From Dinoroseobacter sp049800775 (GTDB taxonomy: Bacteria > Pseudomonadota > Alphaproteobacteria > Rhodobacterales > Rhodobacteraceae), in contig NZ_JBNAFR010000007.1 of NCBI RefSeq assembly GCF_049800775.1, positions 183,054 to 247,053 of the forward strand: 64,000 nt of DNA. Direction: 5' to 3'. Of this stretch, positions 7,810 through 16,535 are shown in pieces; position 1 is the stretch's first letter, and each line of letters begins with the position of its first letter. A model generated the notes under the pieces. It saw nothing but the letters and a program-made list of their open reading frames with translations, had not been told where the DNA came from and did not search any database. Position numbers and translations under genes: made by a program.

Positions 7810-8718
7810 ATGCGCCCATCGGCCCCGGATGGACAAACGAACACCCCCGGCCTCTGTGCCCGGAACGTCACGGTGACCTATCGCAATGGGATGACGGCGC
7901 TCAATGATGCGAGCTTCGACATCCCGCGCGGTACGATCACCGCGCTGGTCGGCGTGAACGGGGCGGGAAAATCCACGCTGTTCAAGGCGATCATGGGATT
8001 CGTGCCCACGGCGCGGGGCGAGATCGAAGTGCTGGGCGGCACGGTCGCCGAGGCGCTCAAGGGCAACAAGATCGCCTATGTCCCCCAGAACGAGGAGGTC
8101 GACTGGTCCTTCCCGGTGCTGGTCGAGGATGTGGTGATGATGGGCCGTTATGGCCATATGGGGTTTTTGCGGATGCCCGGGGCAAAGGATCGGCAGGCGG
8201 TTTCCGAAGCGCTTGAGCGGGTCGGCATGGCCGAATTCCGTCACCGGCAGATTGGCGAGCTGTCGGGCGGGCAGCGCAAGCGGGTCTTCCTGGCGCGGGC
8301 GCTGGCGCAGAACGGGCAGGTTATCCTGCTCGATGAGCCCTTCACCGGGGTCGATGTGCAGACCGAGGACGCGATCATCGCGCTTCTGCGGGATCTGCGC
8401 GACGAGGGAAGGGTGATGCTGGTTTCGACCCATAACCTTGGCTCGGTGCCGGAATTCTGCGACCGGACCATTCTCGTAAAGGGCACGGTGCTGGGCTTTG
8501 GCCCGACCGAGACGACCTTTACCCAGGCCATTCTGGAACGCGCCTTTGGCGGCGTGCTGCGCCATTTCGTGCTCGAGGGCGAAGATCTGCATGACGATGA
8601 CGACGCCCGCAAGGTCATGATCTTTACCGATGATGAGCGCCCGCTCGTTACCTATGACGAAAAGACCCGGACCCTGGGGACGCCCGAGGCCGAGCCCGAA
8701 GAGGAGAAGGCAAGGTGA
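7810..8718 (+). CDS. sitB: Manganese/iron ABC transporter ATPase SitB
   Basis: ATP-hydrolysing subunit of the SitABCD importer, 302 aa. It shows Walker A GVNGAGKST near residue 53, Q-loop YVPQNEEVDWSFP, signature LSGGQRKRV, Walker B VILLDEPFTGVD and the switch His in STHNLG. YVPQ with EEVDW is characteristic of the Mn/Zn-type ATPases. A charged C-terminal tail of about 60 residues after the ABC domain, ending EAEPEEEKAR, is longer than in compact family members. The stop overlaps the sitC start (GTGA). Confidence 0.93.
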   Translation: MRPSAPDGQTNTPGLCARNVTVTYRNGMTALNDASFDIPRGTITALVGVNGAGKSTLFKAIMGFVPTARGEIEVLGGTVAEALKGNKIAYVPQNEEVDWSFPVLVEDVVMMGRYGHMGFLRMPGAKDRQAVSEALERVGMAEFRHRQIGELSGGQRKRVFLARALAQNGQVILLDEPFTGVDVQTEDAIIALLRDLRDEGRVMLVSTHNLGSVPEFCDRTILVKGTVLGFGPTETTFTQAILERAFGGVLRHFVLEGEDLHDDDDARKVMIFTDDERPLVTYDEKTRTLGTPEAEPEEEKAR

Positions 8719-9617
8719 TCGAAACGCTCCTGTCGCCCTTTGCCTATGGCTACATGACCAATGCGATCTGGGTGAGCGCGCTGGTCGGGGCGGTCTGCGC
8801 GTTTCTGTCGGCCTATCTGATGCTCAAGGGCTGGTCGCTGATCGGGGACGCCCTGAGCCATGCCATCGTGCCGGGGGTCGCCGGGGCCTATATGCTCGGG
8901 CTGCCCTTCGCGCTCGGTGCGTTTCTGTCAGGCGGGTTGGCGGCGGGAGCGATGTTGTTCCTCAACCAGCGGTCCGGCCTGAAAGAGGACGCGATCATCG
9001 GTCTGATCTTCACCTCTTTCTTCGGGCTGGGGCTCTTCATGATCTCGATCTCGCCGACCTCGGTGGACATCCAGACCATCATGCTGGGCAATATTCTCGC
9101 CATCACGCCCACGGACACGTTGCAACTGGTCCTGATCGGGGGAGTGTCCCTGACGCTGTTGCTGCTCAAATGGAAGGACCTGATGGTCACCTTCTTTGAC
9201 GAGAGCCATGCTCGGTCTATCGGGCTGCATCCGGTGCGGCTCAAATTCATGTTCTTCGTGCTGCTCTCGGCCTGTACCGTCGCGGCCCTGCAGACTGTGG
9301 GCGCTTTTCTCGTCATCGCCATGGTGGTGACCCCGGGGGCGACGGCCTATCTTTTGACGGACCGGTTCCAGAGGCTGCTGATGATCTCGGTGGGGATTGG
9401 CGCGGGGACCGCTGCGGTCGGCGCCTACGCGAGCTATTTCCTCGACGGTGCCACGGGCGGGATCATCATCACGCTGCAAACCCTGTTGTTCCTGCTGGCA
9501 TTTTTCCTTGCACCGAAACATGGCTACCGGGCGGCGCGGCGCCGGGCGGCGGCGGCTTTGCAGGCGAGCGAGAGCCGGGGCGCCCCCCCGGTGAACCCGC
9601 TGGAGCCGGCGGAATGA
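8715..9617 (+). CDS. sitC: Manganese/iron ABC transporter permease SitC
   Basis: Integral membrane subunit of the ABC-3 permease family, 300 aa, with eight or more hydrophobic segments. Family stretches include LKGWSLIGDALSHAIVPGVAGAY, the motif near the cytoplasmic interface, and QTVGAFLVIAMVVTPGATAYLL. It starts with GTG at 8715 overlapping the sitB stop, preceded by GAGGAGAAGG. It opens MIETLLSPF, nearly the same as sitD (MIETILAPF), so the two arose by duplication and probably form a heterodimeric channel. The C-terminus is Arg/Ala-rich and cytoplasmic. Confidence 0.92.
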   Translation: MIETLLSPFAYGYMTNAIWVSALVGAVCAFLSAYLMLKGWSLIGDALSHAIVPGVAGAYMLGLPFALGAFLSGGLAAGAMLFLNQRSGLKEDAIIGLIFTSFFGLGLFMISISPTSVDIQTIMLGNILAITPTDTLQLVLIGGVSLTLLLLKWKDLMVTFFDESHARSIGLHPVRLKFMFFVLLSACTVAALQTVGAFLVIAMVVTPGATAYLLTDRFQRLLMISVGIGAGTAAVGAYASYFLDGATGGIIITLQTLLFLLAFFLAPKHGYRAARRRAAAALQASESRGAPPVNPLEPAE

Positions 9618-10465
9618 TCGAGACCATCCTCGCGCCCTTCCTCTTTCCGTTCATGCAGAGCGCCTTCCTGATCGCGGCGATCATCGCGGTGCCGACGGCG
9701 ATCCTGTCCTGTTTCGTGGTCCTCAAGGGCTGGAGCCTGATGGGCGATGCGATCAGCCATGCGGTGCTGCCGGGCATCGTGCTGGCCTATGTGGCGGGCA
9801 TCCCGCTTATCGTCGGCGCCTTCGTGGCGGGCATGGTCTGCGCCCTTGCCACGGGCTACCTGCAGGCCAACAGCCGGATCAAGCAGGACACGGTGATGGG
9901 CGTCGTCTTCTCGGGCATGTTCGGGATCGGGCTGGTGATCTACACCAAGATCGAGACGGAGATGCATCTCGACCATATCCTGTTTGGCAACATGCTGGGG
10001 ATCGGGGCGGCGGATCTCTGGACGGCAGGGGTGATCTCGTTGCTGGTGGCCGGGGTGCTTCTGGTCAAGTGGCGGGACTTCCTGCTCCATGCGTTCGATC
10101 CGGCGCAGGCGCGGGCGGTTGGCCTGCCGGTATCGTGGCTCCATTACGGGATGCTGGCGCTGATCTCGCTGACCATCGTGGCGGTGCTCAAGGCGGTGGG
10201 GATCATCCTCGCCATCGGCCTTCTGATCGCGCCCGGAGCGATCGCGTTTCTAATCACCAACCGGTTCGACCGAATGCTCTGGATCGCGGTGACGGTGACG
10301 GTGCTGGCCTCGGTGGCCGGGGTCTATGCGAGCTTCTGGCTCGACAGCGCGCCCGCGCCGACGATCATCCTGATCCTGACGGGTGTGTTCCTTGTGGCCT
10401 TTTGCGTCCGGCTCTGGCGTAACGCGCGGACCGCCCGCCGTATGGGCGAGACGGCGACGGGCTAG
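9614..10465 (+). CDS. sitD: Manganese/iron ABC transporter permease SitD
   Basis: Second ABC-3 family permease, 283 aa, paralogous to sitC. It contains the family segment LKGWSLMGDAISHAVLPGIVLAY and LKAVGIILAIGLLIAPGAIAFL. The ATG overlaps the sitC stop by 4 nt (ATGA). It is the last gene of the sit operon. Its TAG stop shares the palindromic tetramer CTAG (10462-10465) with the stop codon of the convergent gene glk, so the two transcripts must overlap. Confidence 0.92.
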   Translation: MIETILAPFLFPFMQSAFLIAAIIAVPTAILSCFVVLKGWSLMGDAISHAVLPGIVLAYVAGIPLIVGAFVAGMVCALATGYLQANSRIKQDTVMGVVFSGMFGIGLVIYTKIETEMHLDHILFGNMLGIGAADLWTAGVISLLVAGVLLVKWRDFLLHAFDPAQARAVGLPVSWLHYGMLALISLTIVAVLKAVGIILAIGLLIAPGAIAFLITNRFDRMLWIAVTVTVLASVAGVYASFWLDSAPAPTIILILTGVFLVAFCVRLWRNARTARRMGETATG

Positions 10466-11433
10466 GCCGCGCCGCGTTCCTGCAGGTAGCTCGCGCAGCC
10501 GATCAGCGCGGCGAAGTCATCCTCGACCAGCCAGATCGGGAAATCGCGCATGAAATCTGCAAATCGTCCTTTGTTCGCAAAGGCTTCGGTAAAGCCCATG
10601 GGGCCGAGATAGGGCGCGATATGGCGCGCGACGCCGCCCACCAGATAGACCCCGCCAAAGGGCAGATGGATCAGGCTGAGATTGCCCGCCACCGTGCCCA
10701 GCATACCGACAAAAAGTTCCAGCGCGTCGAGCGCCTGACGCTCGCCAGCCTCGGCCGCGGCCATCACCTCGGCCGCCGAGAGACGCGGGGTCTGGTCCGG
10801 TGTGGGACCGAGGAAGGTATAGACCCGCTCGAGCCCGCGGCCCGACAGCACATCCTCGACCGCCGGGAAACCATGGGCGGTCTCGACGAAGCGGCACAGG
10901 CGCAGCTCCTGATCCGTGCGCACGGGCAAGTTGGAATGGCCCGCCTCGGACGGGGTGACCAGCCGTCCGCCTGGCGCATGCAGTACGCTGGCCGCGTTAA
11001 ACCCGGTGCCCAGCCCGATCATCAGGCAGGTCTCGGTGTCAGCCACCGCGGGCCGCGTCACGATCGGACGGATCAGGTTCGGATCCATATGGGGCAGGGC
11101 ATAGCCTTGCGCCACCAGATCATTCAGCAGCGCCACGCGCGGCGCGCCGGTTGCTGCGGTCAACAGCGCCTCGTCCATCCGCCAGTCGAGATTGGTCAGC
11201 CCGCCGACCCCGTTGCGCACCGGACCCGCCAGCGCGACGCAGGCACCGCTGCATTCCGGCTGACCCCGCTCGGCGAGATAGAGCCGCAGCACCTCGTCCA
11301 GCGAGCCATGGTCCGCGTTGCGAAACTTCTTCACCGTGTCAGCGCGCAGGATCGCGCCATCCGCAAGGGCAACGCGCGTATTGGTGCCTCCGATATCGGC
11401 GACGAGGGCGGGACCAGGGGCGGTCGTGGACAT
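10462..11433 (-). CDS. glk: Glucokinase
   Basis: Phosphorylates glucose with ATP to glucose 6-phosphate, probably feeding the Entner-Doudoroff pathway. It is 323 aa. The N-terminus PALVADIGGTNTRVAL is the phosphate-1 loop of Glk, LLNDLVAQGYAL holds the catalytic Asp region, and LMIGLGTGFNAA and GGVYLVGGVA are the later ATP-site motifs. I use the ATG at 11431-11433, preceded by GGAGC, rather than a TTG nine bases upstream. It lies downstream of bgl on the same strand, so glucose released from glucosides is phosphorylated by a co-located gene. A TAGCGCTA element just upstream matches one in the agl promoter region. Confidence 0.93.
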   Translation of the reverse strand: MSTTAPGPALVADIGGTNTRVALADGAILRADTVKKFRNADHGSLDEVLRLYLAERGQPECSGACVALAGPVRNGVGGLTNLDWRMDEALLTAATGAPRVALLNDLVAQGYALPHMDPNLIRPIVTRPAVADTETCLMIGLGTGFNAASVLHAPGGRLVTPSEAGHSNLPVRTDQELRLCRFVETAHGFPAVEDVLSGRGLERVYTFLGPTPDQTPRLSAAEVMAAAEAGERQALDALELFVGMLGTVAGNLSLIHLPFGGVYLVGGVARHIAPYLGPMGFTEAFANKGRFADFMRDFPIWLVEDDFAALIGCASYLQERGAA

Positions 11434-11470
11434 GGATTTCAAGCTCCACAGATTCGGTGAAACGGAATGG

Positions 11471-11478
11471 TAGCGCTA
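11471..11478. promoter_or_regulatory. TAGCGCTA palindrome between bgl and glk
   Basis: The 8-bp palindrome overlaps the bgl stop codon and lies about 40 bp upstream of the glk ATG. The same octamer occurs at 14025-14032 before aglE. It may be a LacI/AglR half-operator giving glk its own control, but an 8-mer can recur by chance. Confidence 0.35.
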
Positions 11479-12777
11479 ACGCCTTAACCCAGATGCCAGC
11501 GCGCGGTAAGAGTCTTTCGGGGTGCGGGTGAGGGTTTCGAAGTCCACATGGACCAATCCAAAGCGCTTTTCATAGCCCAAAGCCCACTCGTAATTGTCCA
11601 TCAGGGACCAGATGAAGTAGCCCTTCAGGGGCACGCCCTCGGCAATCGCGCGGCGAGCCTGTGCCAGATGCGTCTCGAGATAGGCGATGCGATCCGCATC
11701 CTGAAACGGGATCTCCGAGGCCATCCCGTTCTCGGTAACATAGAGCGGCAGGTCGCCGGTATAGCGCTCTTTCATCATCGTCAGGAGCTGGTAGAGGCCC
11801 TCGGGATAGATCTCCCAGCCCATCTGGGTCTTGGGCAAGGGGCCGTCGATCTCTTGGTGGTGGGGCCAGGGACCGTCATCGGGGGTAAGGATCTTGCGGG
11901 TGTAGTAGTTCAGCCCGACCCAATCGAGCGGCGCGCTGATCACATCGAAATCGTCCTGCCAGCCATCGGGCAGGTGCGGTTCGATCCCCGCCAGAACCGC
12001 GTCCGGGTAGCGTTTGTGGAACATGCCGGACAGGAAGAACTGGTTGTAGATCGCATCATAGAGATCGGCGTCGGAGCCATCCGTGCCCGGCGCGGGCTCG
12101 GCATATTCCATGTTGCACACCGCCCCGAGGTTCGACATGCCCAGACCGCGCATCACCGAGATCGCGGTGCCATGGGCGAGCAGGATATGGTGCATCGCCC
12201 GGGCGGCCGCGCGAATGTCGCGCAGACCCGGGGCGTGATGGCCCTGAAAATGGCTCAGCCAGCCGACGCACCACGGCTCGTTGATCGGCGCGGTCGACCA
12301 GACGCGGTCGCCGATCCGGCCCATGATGGTCTCGGTGAACTCCCCGAACCAGGCGGCGATATCGCGGTTCCGCCAGCCGCCCAGATCGGCAAGCGGCGAG
12401 GGCAATTCCCAATGATAGAGGGTGGCGGCGGGCTTGATCCCGCGCTTCAGCAGACCGTCCACCAGACGGTCGTAGAAATCGAGCCCTTCAGCATTCGGCG
12501 CACCGCGTCCCTCGGGGAGGACTCGCGCCCAACTGGTTGAAAACCGGTAGCTATCCACACCCAGATCGCGGATCAGGTCGAGATCTTCGTCCATCCGGTC
12601 ATAGTGATCGCAGGCCACGCCCCCATGCTCGGCCCGCACCACATTGCCGGGACCGGCGGCGAAATCATCCCAATGGGTGCGCCCCGCGCCGCCCTTGGCA
12701 TGGCCCTCGATCTGATAGGCGGAGGTGGCCACCCCAAACAGGAAATCCTCGGGGTAGTCGGAACGGATGAGGGACAT
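11476..12777 (-). CDS. Family GH1 beta-glucosidase
   Basis: Cytoplasmic retaining glycosidase, 433 aa, no signal peptide. GH1 landmarks are clear: FLFGVATSAYQIEGH at the N-terminus, the acid/base Glu in APINEPW (usually TLNEP) near residue 165, and the nucleophile Glu in YVTENGMA near residue 350, followed by GYFIWSLMDNYEWALGYEKRFGLVHVD. It is placed between aglR and glk, so it shares the glucoside context, although GH1 enzymes cut beta-linkages and the ABC transporter beside it is of the alpha-glucoside type. The likely role is cleavage of beta-glucosides imported by the same or another system. It is close to 20 nt from aglR and probably in its transcript. Confidence 0.93.
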   Translation of the reverse strand: MSLIRSDYPEDFLFGVATSAYQIEGHAKGGAGRTHWDDFAAGPGNVVRAEHGGVACDHYDRMDEDLDLIRDLGVDSYRFSTSWARVLPEGRGAPNAEGLDFYDRLVDGLLKRGIKPAATLYHWELPSPLADLGGWRNRDIAAWFGEFTETIMGRIGDRVWSTAPINEPWCVGWLSHFQGHHAPGLRDIRAAARAMHHILLAHGTAISVMRGLGMSNLGAVCNMEYAEPAPGTDGSDADLYDAIYNQFFLSGMFHKRYPDAVLAGIEPHLPDGWQDDFDVISAPLDWVGLNYYTRKILTPDDGPWPHHQEIDGPLPKTQMGWEIYPEGLYQLLTMMKERYTGDLPLYVTENGMASEIPFQDADRIAYLETHLAQARRAIAEGVPLKGYFIWSLMDNYEWALGYEKRFGLVHVDFETLTRTPKDSYRALASGLRR

Positions 12778-12796
12778 GGCGCAGCTCTTTCGCGGA

Positions 12797-13822
12797 TCAG
12801 GTGGGGGCGGGGCCTGTGGACTGGCCCAGGGTCAGCTCCACATCCCAGAGCTCCTGTATCGGAGGGGTCGTCGGTTGCGCAATCCGTTGCAGCAGGATTT
12901 CCGCCGCCCGCCGCCCGGCGGCCCGCACCGAGGATCGGGTGGCGGTGAACAGGGGCTCGCGGTCGCCGTTGCGCAGATAGCTGATCTCGTCATCATGGAT
13001 CACGACCGAGACATCGCGGCCCAGCACCAGCCCCCGTGTGCCGATGGCCCGGCGAACCCCGATGGCGGTGATGATCGATGACACGAGGAAGGCCGTGGGC
13101 GGGTTCGGCCCATCGAGCATCCGCGTCGCGGCCTGAAACCCGACGCCCTCGGTCATGTCATCGGCCACCATGTGATCCGGGCGCAGGGGCAGGCCCGCCG
13201 CCTCCATCGCGGCGGAATAGCCTGTGCGGCGGCGCTGTGCGAAATCCATGGATTCCTGGCCGTTGATCAGGGCGATCCGGCTATGGCCGAGATCGATCAG
13301 AAGCTGGGCCGCCCGTTGAAAGGCGCGGCGATTGTTGATGTCGAGCCAGGAGTAGCTGTCATCGGAAACCGGCGCGCGGCCATGGACGACAAAGGGCAGG
13401 TTCAGCTCCTTGAGCAGGGCGATGCGCGGATCGTCCGTGCGGGGCCCGTGAACGATCACCCCGTCCACGCTGCGCTTGGCGGCAAAATCGCGGTAGCATT
13501 GCAGCTCGTTCTCGGCCTGAACCGCCGAGAGCATGATGTCATAGCCCGACGCGCTGTAGGTCTCGCCCGCGCCGGCGAGGAAATCCCCGAAGATCGGGTT
13601 CACCATCTCGGAATTTGCATCGGTTGGGATCACGTGACCGATGGCCATGGACCGCCCGGTTGCAAGCGATTTGGCCCGTGTGCTGGGGTAGTAATTATAC
13701 TGCTTGGCCGCGGCCTGGATCCGTTGACGCGTGGTCTCAGAGACCTCGGGATAGCCGTTCAACGCCCGGCTGACCGTGGTCGGTGAGAGGCCCAGTTTCT
13801 CGGAAAGCTGTTTTAGATTCAT
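12797..13822 (-). CDS. aglR: LacI-family repressor of the alpha-glucoside operon (AglR)
   Basis: Transcription regulator, 341 aa. Residues 1-25 are the LacI helix-turn-helix (MNLKQLSEKLGLSPTTVSRALNG) and residues 60-330 the periplasmic-binding-like sensor domain (SMAIGHVIPTD, DGVIVHGPRTDDPRI). Position and orientation, divergent from aglEFGAK, match Sinorhizobium AglR, which represses the operon without alpha-glucosides. The hinge helix region RAKSLATGRS is present. The probable ligand is an alpha-glucoside or glucose. The gene seems to lead a transcript with bgl and glk. Confidence 0.88.
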   Translation of the reverse strand: MNLKQLSEKLGLSPTTVSRALNGYPEVSETTRQRIQAAAKQYNYYPSTRAKSLATGRSMAIGHVIPTDANSEMVNPIFGDFLAGAGETYSASGYDIMLSAVQAENELQCYRDFAAKRSVDGVIVHGPRTDDPRIALLKELNLPFVVHGRAPVSDDSYSWLDINNRRAFQRAAQLLIDLGHSRIALINGQESMDFAQRRRTGYSAAMEAAGLPLRPDHMVADDMTEGVGFQAATRMLDGPNPPTAFLVSSIITAIGVRRAIGTRGLVLGRDVSVVIHDDEISYLRNGDREPLFTATRSSVRAAGRRAAEILLQRIAQPTTPPIQELWDVELTLGQSTGPAPT

Positions 13823-14002
13823 GGTCTGAATGTCGTCTCACATAGCCGGTTCCTGCACCGTAAGCGTGTAAACGGACATTCGTCAAAAGCTTAAATTTCA
13901 ATCTTGCTTTTCAAAACCCGCTGCGCTCAGGATGAAATTATTCGCGTGTTCAGGTTTTCAAAGATTGACAGAATTGGAACAACGCGAGATGTCTGGCGCA
14001 TT

Positions 14003-14032
14003 CAAAGCGCTTTGGGTGCGATTCTAGCGCTA
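14003..14032 (+). promoter_or_regulatory. Candidate AglR (LacI-type) operators before aglE
   Basis: CAAAGCGCTTTG (14003-14014) is a perfect 12-bp palindrome with the central CG typical of LacI-family operators. A second palindrome, TAGCGCTA (14025-14032), follows at 22-bp centre spacing, roughly two helical turns. Both lie 50-80 bp before the aglE start in the 258-bp aglR-aglE gap. Binding by AglR is inferred. Confidence 0.65.
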
Positions 14033-14080
14033 AAATAAGCATGGGGCGTGTCGCTGGCACGCTGGTCTGGGAGGACTGAC

Positions 14081-15439
14081 ATGAAATTCACCTTGTACGC
14101 GAGTGCTGCGGCGCTTGCTCTGTCGACGGGTATCGCCGGAGCCGGCGGGCATCTGGCCTTCACGCCGGGTGAGGGCGAGTTCAACTGGGAAAGCTACGAG
14201 GCGTTCGCGGCGGGCACGGATCTCGCCGGGCAGGACCTGTCGATCTTCGGGCCGTGGCTTGCGGGCGAGGCGGATGCGTTTTCGAACCTCGTGGCGTTTT
14301 TCAACGAGGCAACCGGGGCCAACGCGACCTATGTGGGCTCCGACAGCCTTGAGCAGCAGATCATGATCGATGCCGAGGCGGGCTCCGCCCCCGATCTGAC
14401 GGTCTTCCCGCAGCCGGGTCTGGCCACCACCATGGCCGAGCGCGGGTTCCTGACGCCGCTGCCTGCGGGCTCCGACGAGTGGATCCGCGAAAACTACGCT
14501 GCCGGGCAGTCCTGGATCGATCTGGGGACCTATGCGGACGGCTCGGGCGCCGATCAGCTGTACGGGTTTTTCTTCAATGTGAACGTGAAGTCGCTGGTCT
14601 GGTACATCCCCGAGAACTTCGAGGATTTCGAATATGATGTCCCCGAGACCATGGAAGAGTTCAAGGCGCTGATGGACCAGATGGTGTCCGACGGCCAGAC
14701 GCCGCTCTGCGTCGGGCTGGGGTCGGGCGGGGCCACGGGCTGGCCTGCGACCGACTGGGTCGAGGACCTGATGCTGCGCACCCAGACGCCCGAGACCTAT
14801 GACGCCTGGGTCTCCAACGAGATGCCCTTCGACGACCCGAAGGTGGTCGCGGCGATCGAGGAATATGGCAGTTTCACCCGCAATGACGACTATGTGGTAG
14901 GCAATGCGAATGACACCGCCTCGGTCGATTTCCGCGAGAGCCCGCTGGGCCTCTTTGCCTCGCCGCCCTCCTGCATGATGCACCGCCAGGCGAGCTTCAT
15001 TCCGGCCTATTTCCCCGAAGGCACCGAGCTGGGTGAGGATGCGGATTTCTTCTACTTCCCGGCATTTGAGGAAAAAGACCTTGGCCGCCCGGTTTTGGGG
15101 GCAGGGACGCTCTTTGCGATCACCAACGAGAACCCGGCCGCGGGCGCGTTCATCGAATTCCTGAAAACGCCCTTCGCCCATGAGGTGATGATGGCGCAGG
15201 ACGGCTTCCTGACCCCGTTCAAGGCGGCCAATCCCGCAGCCTATGCCAGCGACACCCTGCGCGGGCAGGGCGAGATCCTGACCAACGCCACGACCTTCCG
15301 CTTTGACGGCTCTGACCTGATGCCGGGCGGCGTGGGGGCAGGCACCTTCTGGACCGGCATGGTGGATTACTCCTCCGGTGCGAAAACGGCGGCCGAAGTG
15401 GCCTCCGAGATCCAGTCCTCCTGGGACGCGCTCAAGTAA
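14081..15439 (+). CDS. aglE: Alpha-glucoside ABC transporter substrate-binding protein AglE
   Basis: Periplasmic binding protein for sucrose, trehalose, maltose and related sugars, 452 aa. The ATG at 14081 has GGGAGG eight bases upstream and gives the signal peptide MKFTLYASAAALALSTGIAG. Mature sequence has the SBP type-1 pattern (DLSIFGPWLAGEADAF, FNEATGANATYVGSDSLEQQI). Cysteines at TPLCVGLGSGG and PPSCMMHRQ may form a disulfide. It is the first gene of aglEFGAK, which strongly supports the identity. A GC-rich hairpin follows the stop codon. Confidence 0.92.
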   Translation: MKFTLYASAAALALSTGIAGAGGHLAFTPGEGEFNWESYEAFAAGTDLAGQDLSIFGPWLAGEADAFSNLVAFFNEATGANATYVGSDSLEQQIMIDAEAGSAPDLTVFPQPGLATTMAERGFLTPLPAGSDEWIRENYAAGQSWIDLGTYADGSGADQLYGFFFNVNVKSLVWYIPENFEDFEYDVPETMEEFKALMDQMVSDGQTPLCVGLGSGGATGWPATDWVEDLMLRTQTPETYDAWVSNEMPFDDPKVVAAIEEYGSFTRNDDYVVGNANDTASVDFRESPLGLFASPPSCMMHRQASFIPAYFPEGTELGEDADFFYFPAFEEKDLGRPVLGAGTLFAITNENPAAGAFIEFLKTPFAHEVMMAQDGFLTPFKAANPAAYASDTLRGQGEILTNATTFRFDGSDLMPGGVGAGTFWTGMVDYSSGAKTAAEVASEIQSSWDALK

Positions 15440-15441
15440 GC

Positions 15442-15480
15442 GCAGGCAAGACAGGCGGGCCGTCCCACGGGGCGGCCTGC
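15442..15480 (+). promoter_or_regulatory. GC-rich hairpin between aglE and aglF
   Basis: GCAGGC (15442-15447) pairs with GCCTGC (15475-15480). Inside, an alternative AGGC/GCCT plus CCGT/ACGG stem closes a CCC loop. No T run follows. Its place after a binding-protein gene suggests mRNA stabilisation of the aglE segment. Confidence 0.45.
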
Positions 15481-15514
15481 AACCCCACGGCATTCAGGAA
15501 CAGGGGGAGCGGCC

Positions 15515-16519
15515 ATGCATCCGGCCATTCAGGGAATTTTCACGATCATCATCGGCGTTGGCGGCTGTGTCGGCTATTTCTACTTTGCCAATCAGTTCCT
15601 CGACAGAGTGCTCTACCCGGCCAAGGGGCCGAATGCGGGGCGCAACATCAATCGCGCCAACCAGATCCGACCCTGGATCTTCCTTTTCCCGGCGCTCTTC
15701 GTGCTGGCGCTCTATCTGGGCTATCCGGTGATCGAGACCCTGCGGCTCTCGCTGCTGGAGCGGGTCCCGGGCGGCGGCTACCAATGGGTCGGACTCGACA
15801 ATTACGCGCAGATGGCCTCGGAGCCGAAATTCTGGGAAGCCATGCGCAACAACATGTTCTGGCTGATCGTGGTGCCGGCGCTCTCCACCGCTTTTGGCCT
15901 CATCGCGGCCCAGCTCACCGACCGGATCAAATGGGGCAATATCGCCAAGTCGATCATCTTCATGCCCATGGCGATCAGCTTTGTCGGCGCCTCGGTGATC
16001 TGGAAACTGGTCTATGACGGCCGCCCGATCGAGCAGGAGCAGATCGGCATCCTGAACGCCTTCATCGTCTGGCTCGGCGGCGATCCGGTGACCTTCCTGA
16101 CGATCCCGTTCTGGAACAACTTCTTCCTGATGATCGTGCTGGTCTGGGTGCAGACGGGGTTTGCCATGGTGATCCTCTCGGCGGCCCTGCGCGGCATCCC
16201 CGAAGAGACCATCGAGGCGGCCATCATCGACGGCGCCTCACCTTGGCAAATCTTCTTCAAAATCAAGGTGCCGCAGATCATGCCCACGGTGGTGGTGGTC
16301 TGGACGACGATCACGCTCGTGGTGCTCAAGGTCTTCGACATCGTCTTTGCCATGACCAACGGGCAATGGGAGACGCAGGTTCTGGCCAATTACATGTTCG
16401 ACAAGCTGTTCCGCGCCAATGACTGGGGCGTCGGCTCGGCCAGTGCGATGGTGATCATGCTTCTGGTGACACCGATCCTGGTCTGGAACATCCACAGCGC
16501 GCGCAAGGAAATGCGCTGA
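15515..16519 (+). CDS. aglF: Alpha-glucoside ABC transporter permease AglF
   Basis: First membrane subunit of the alpha-glucoside importer, 334 aa. An N-terminal hydrophobic helix is followed by a cytoplasmic linker, then the MalF-like core with the coupling motif EETIEAAIIDGASPWQIFFKIKVP. The ATG at 15515 is preceded by AGGGGGAGC. It follows aglE by 75 nt that include a hairpin and precedes aglG by 16 nt. It pairs with AglG to form the translocation pore. Confidence 0.92.
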   Translation: MHPAIQGIFTIIIGVGGCVGYFYFANQFLDRVLYPAKGPNAGRNINRANQIRPWIFLFPALFVLALYLGYPVIETLRLSLLERVPGGGYQWVGLDNYAQMASEPKFWEAMRNNMFWLIVVPALSTAFGLIAAQLTDRIKWGNIAKSIIFMPMAISFVGASVIWKLVYDGRPIEQEQIGILNAFIVWLGGDPVTFLTIPFWNNFFLMIVLVWVQTGFAMVILSAALRGIPEETIEAAIIDGASPWQIFFKIKVPQIMPTVVVVWTTITLVVLKVFDIVFAMTNGQWETQVLANYMFDKLFRANDWGVGSASAMVIMLLVTPILVWNIHSARKEMR

Positions 16520-16535
16520 GGCGCGGGGGGAGATC

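Noticed and set aside
6865..8592. A 575-codon open frame on the minus strand opposite sitA and sitB
   Set aside because: Same reason; no protein-like motifs, while both plus-strand genes have full motif sets.
11560..11569. AAAGCGCTTT inside bgl, identical to the core of the aglE operator
   Set aside because: It encodes the conserved GH1 residues EKRFG, so the match is explained by coding.
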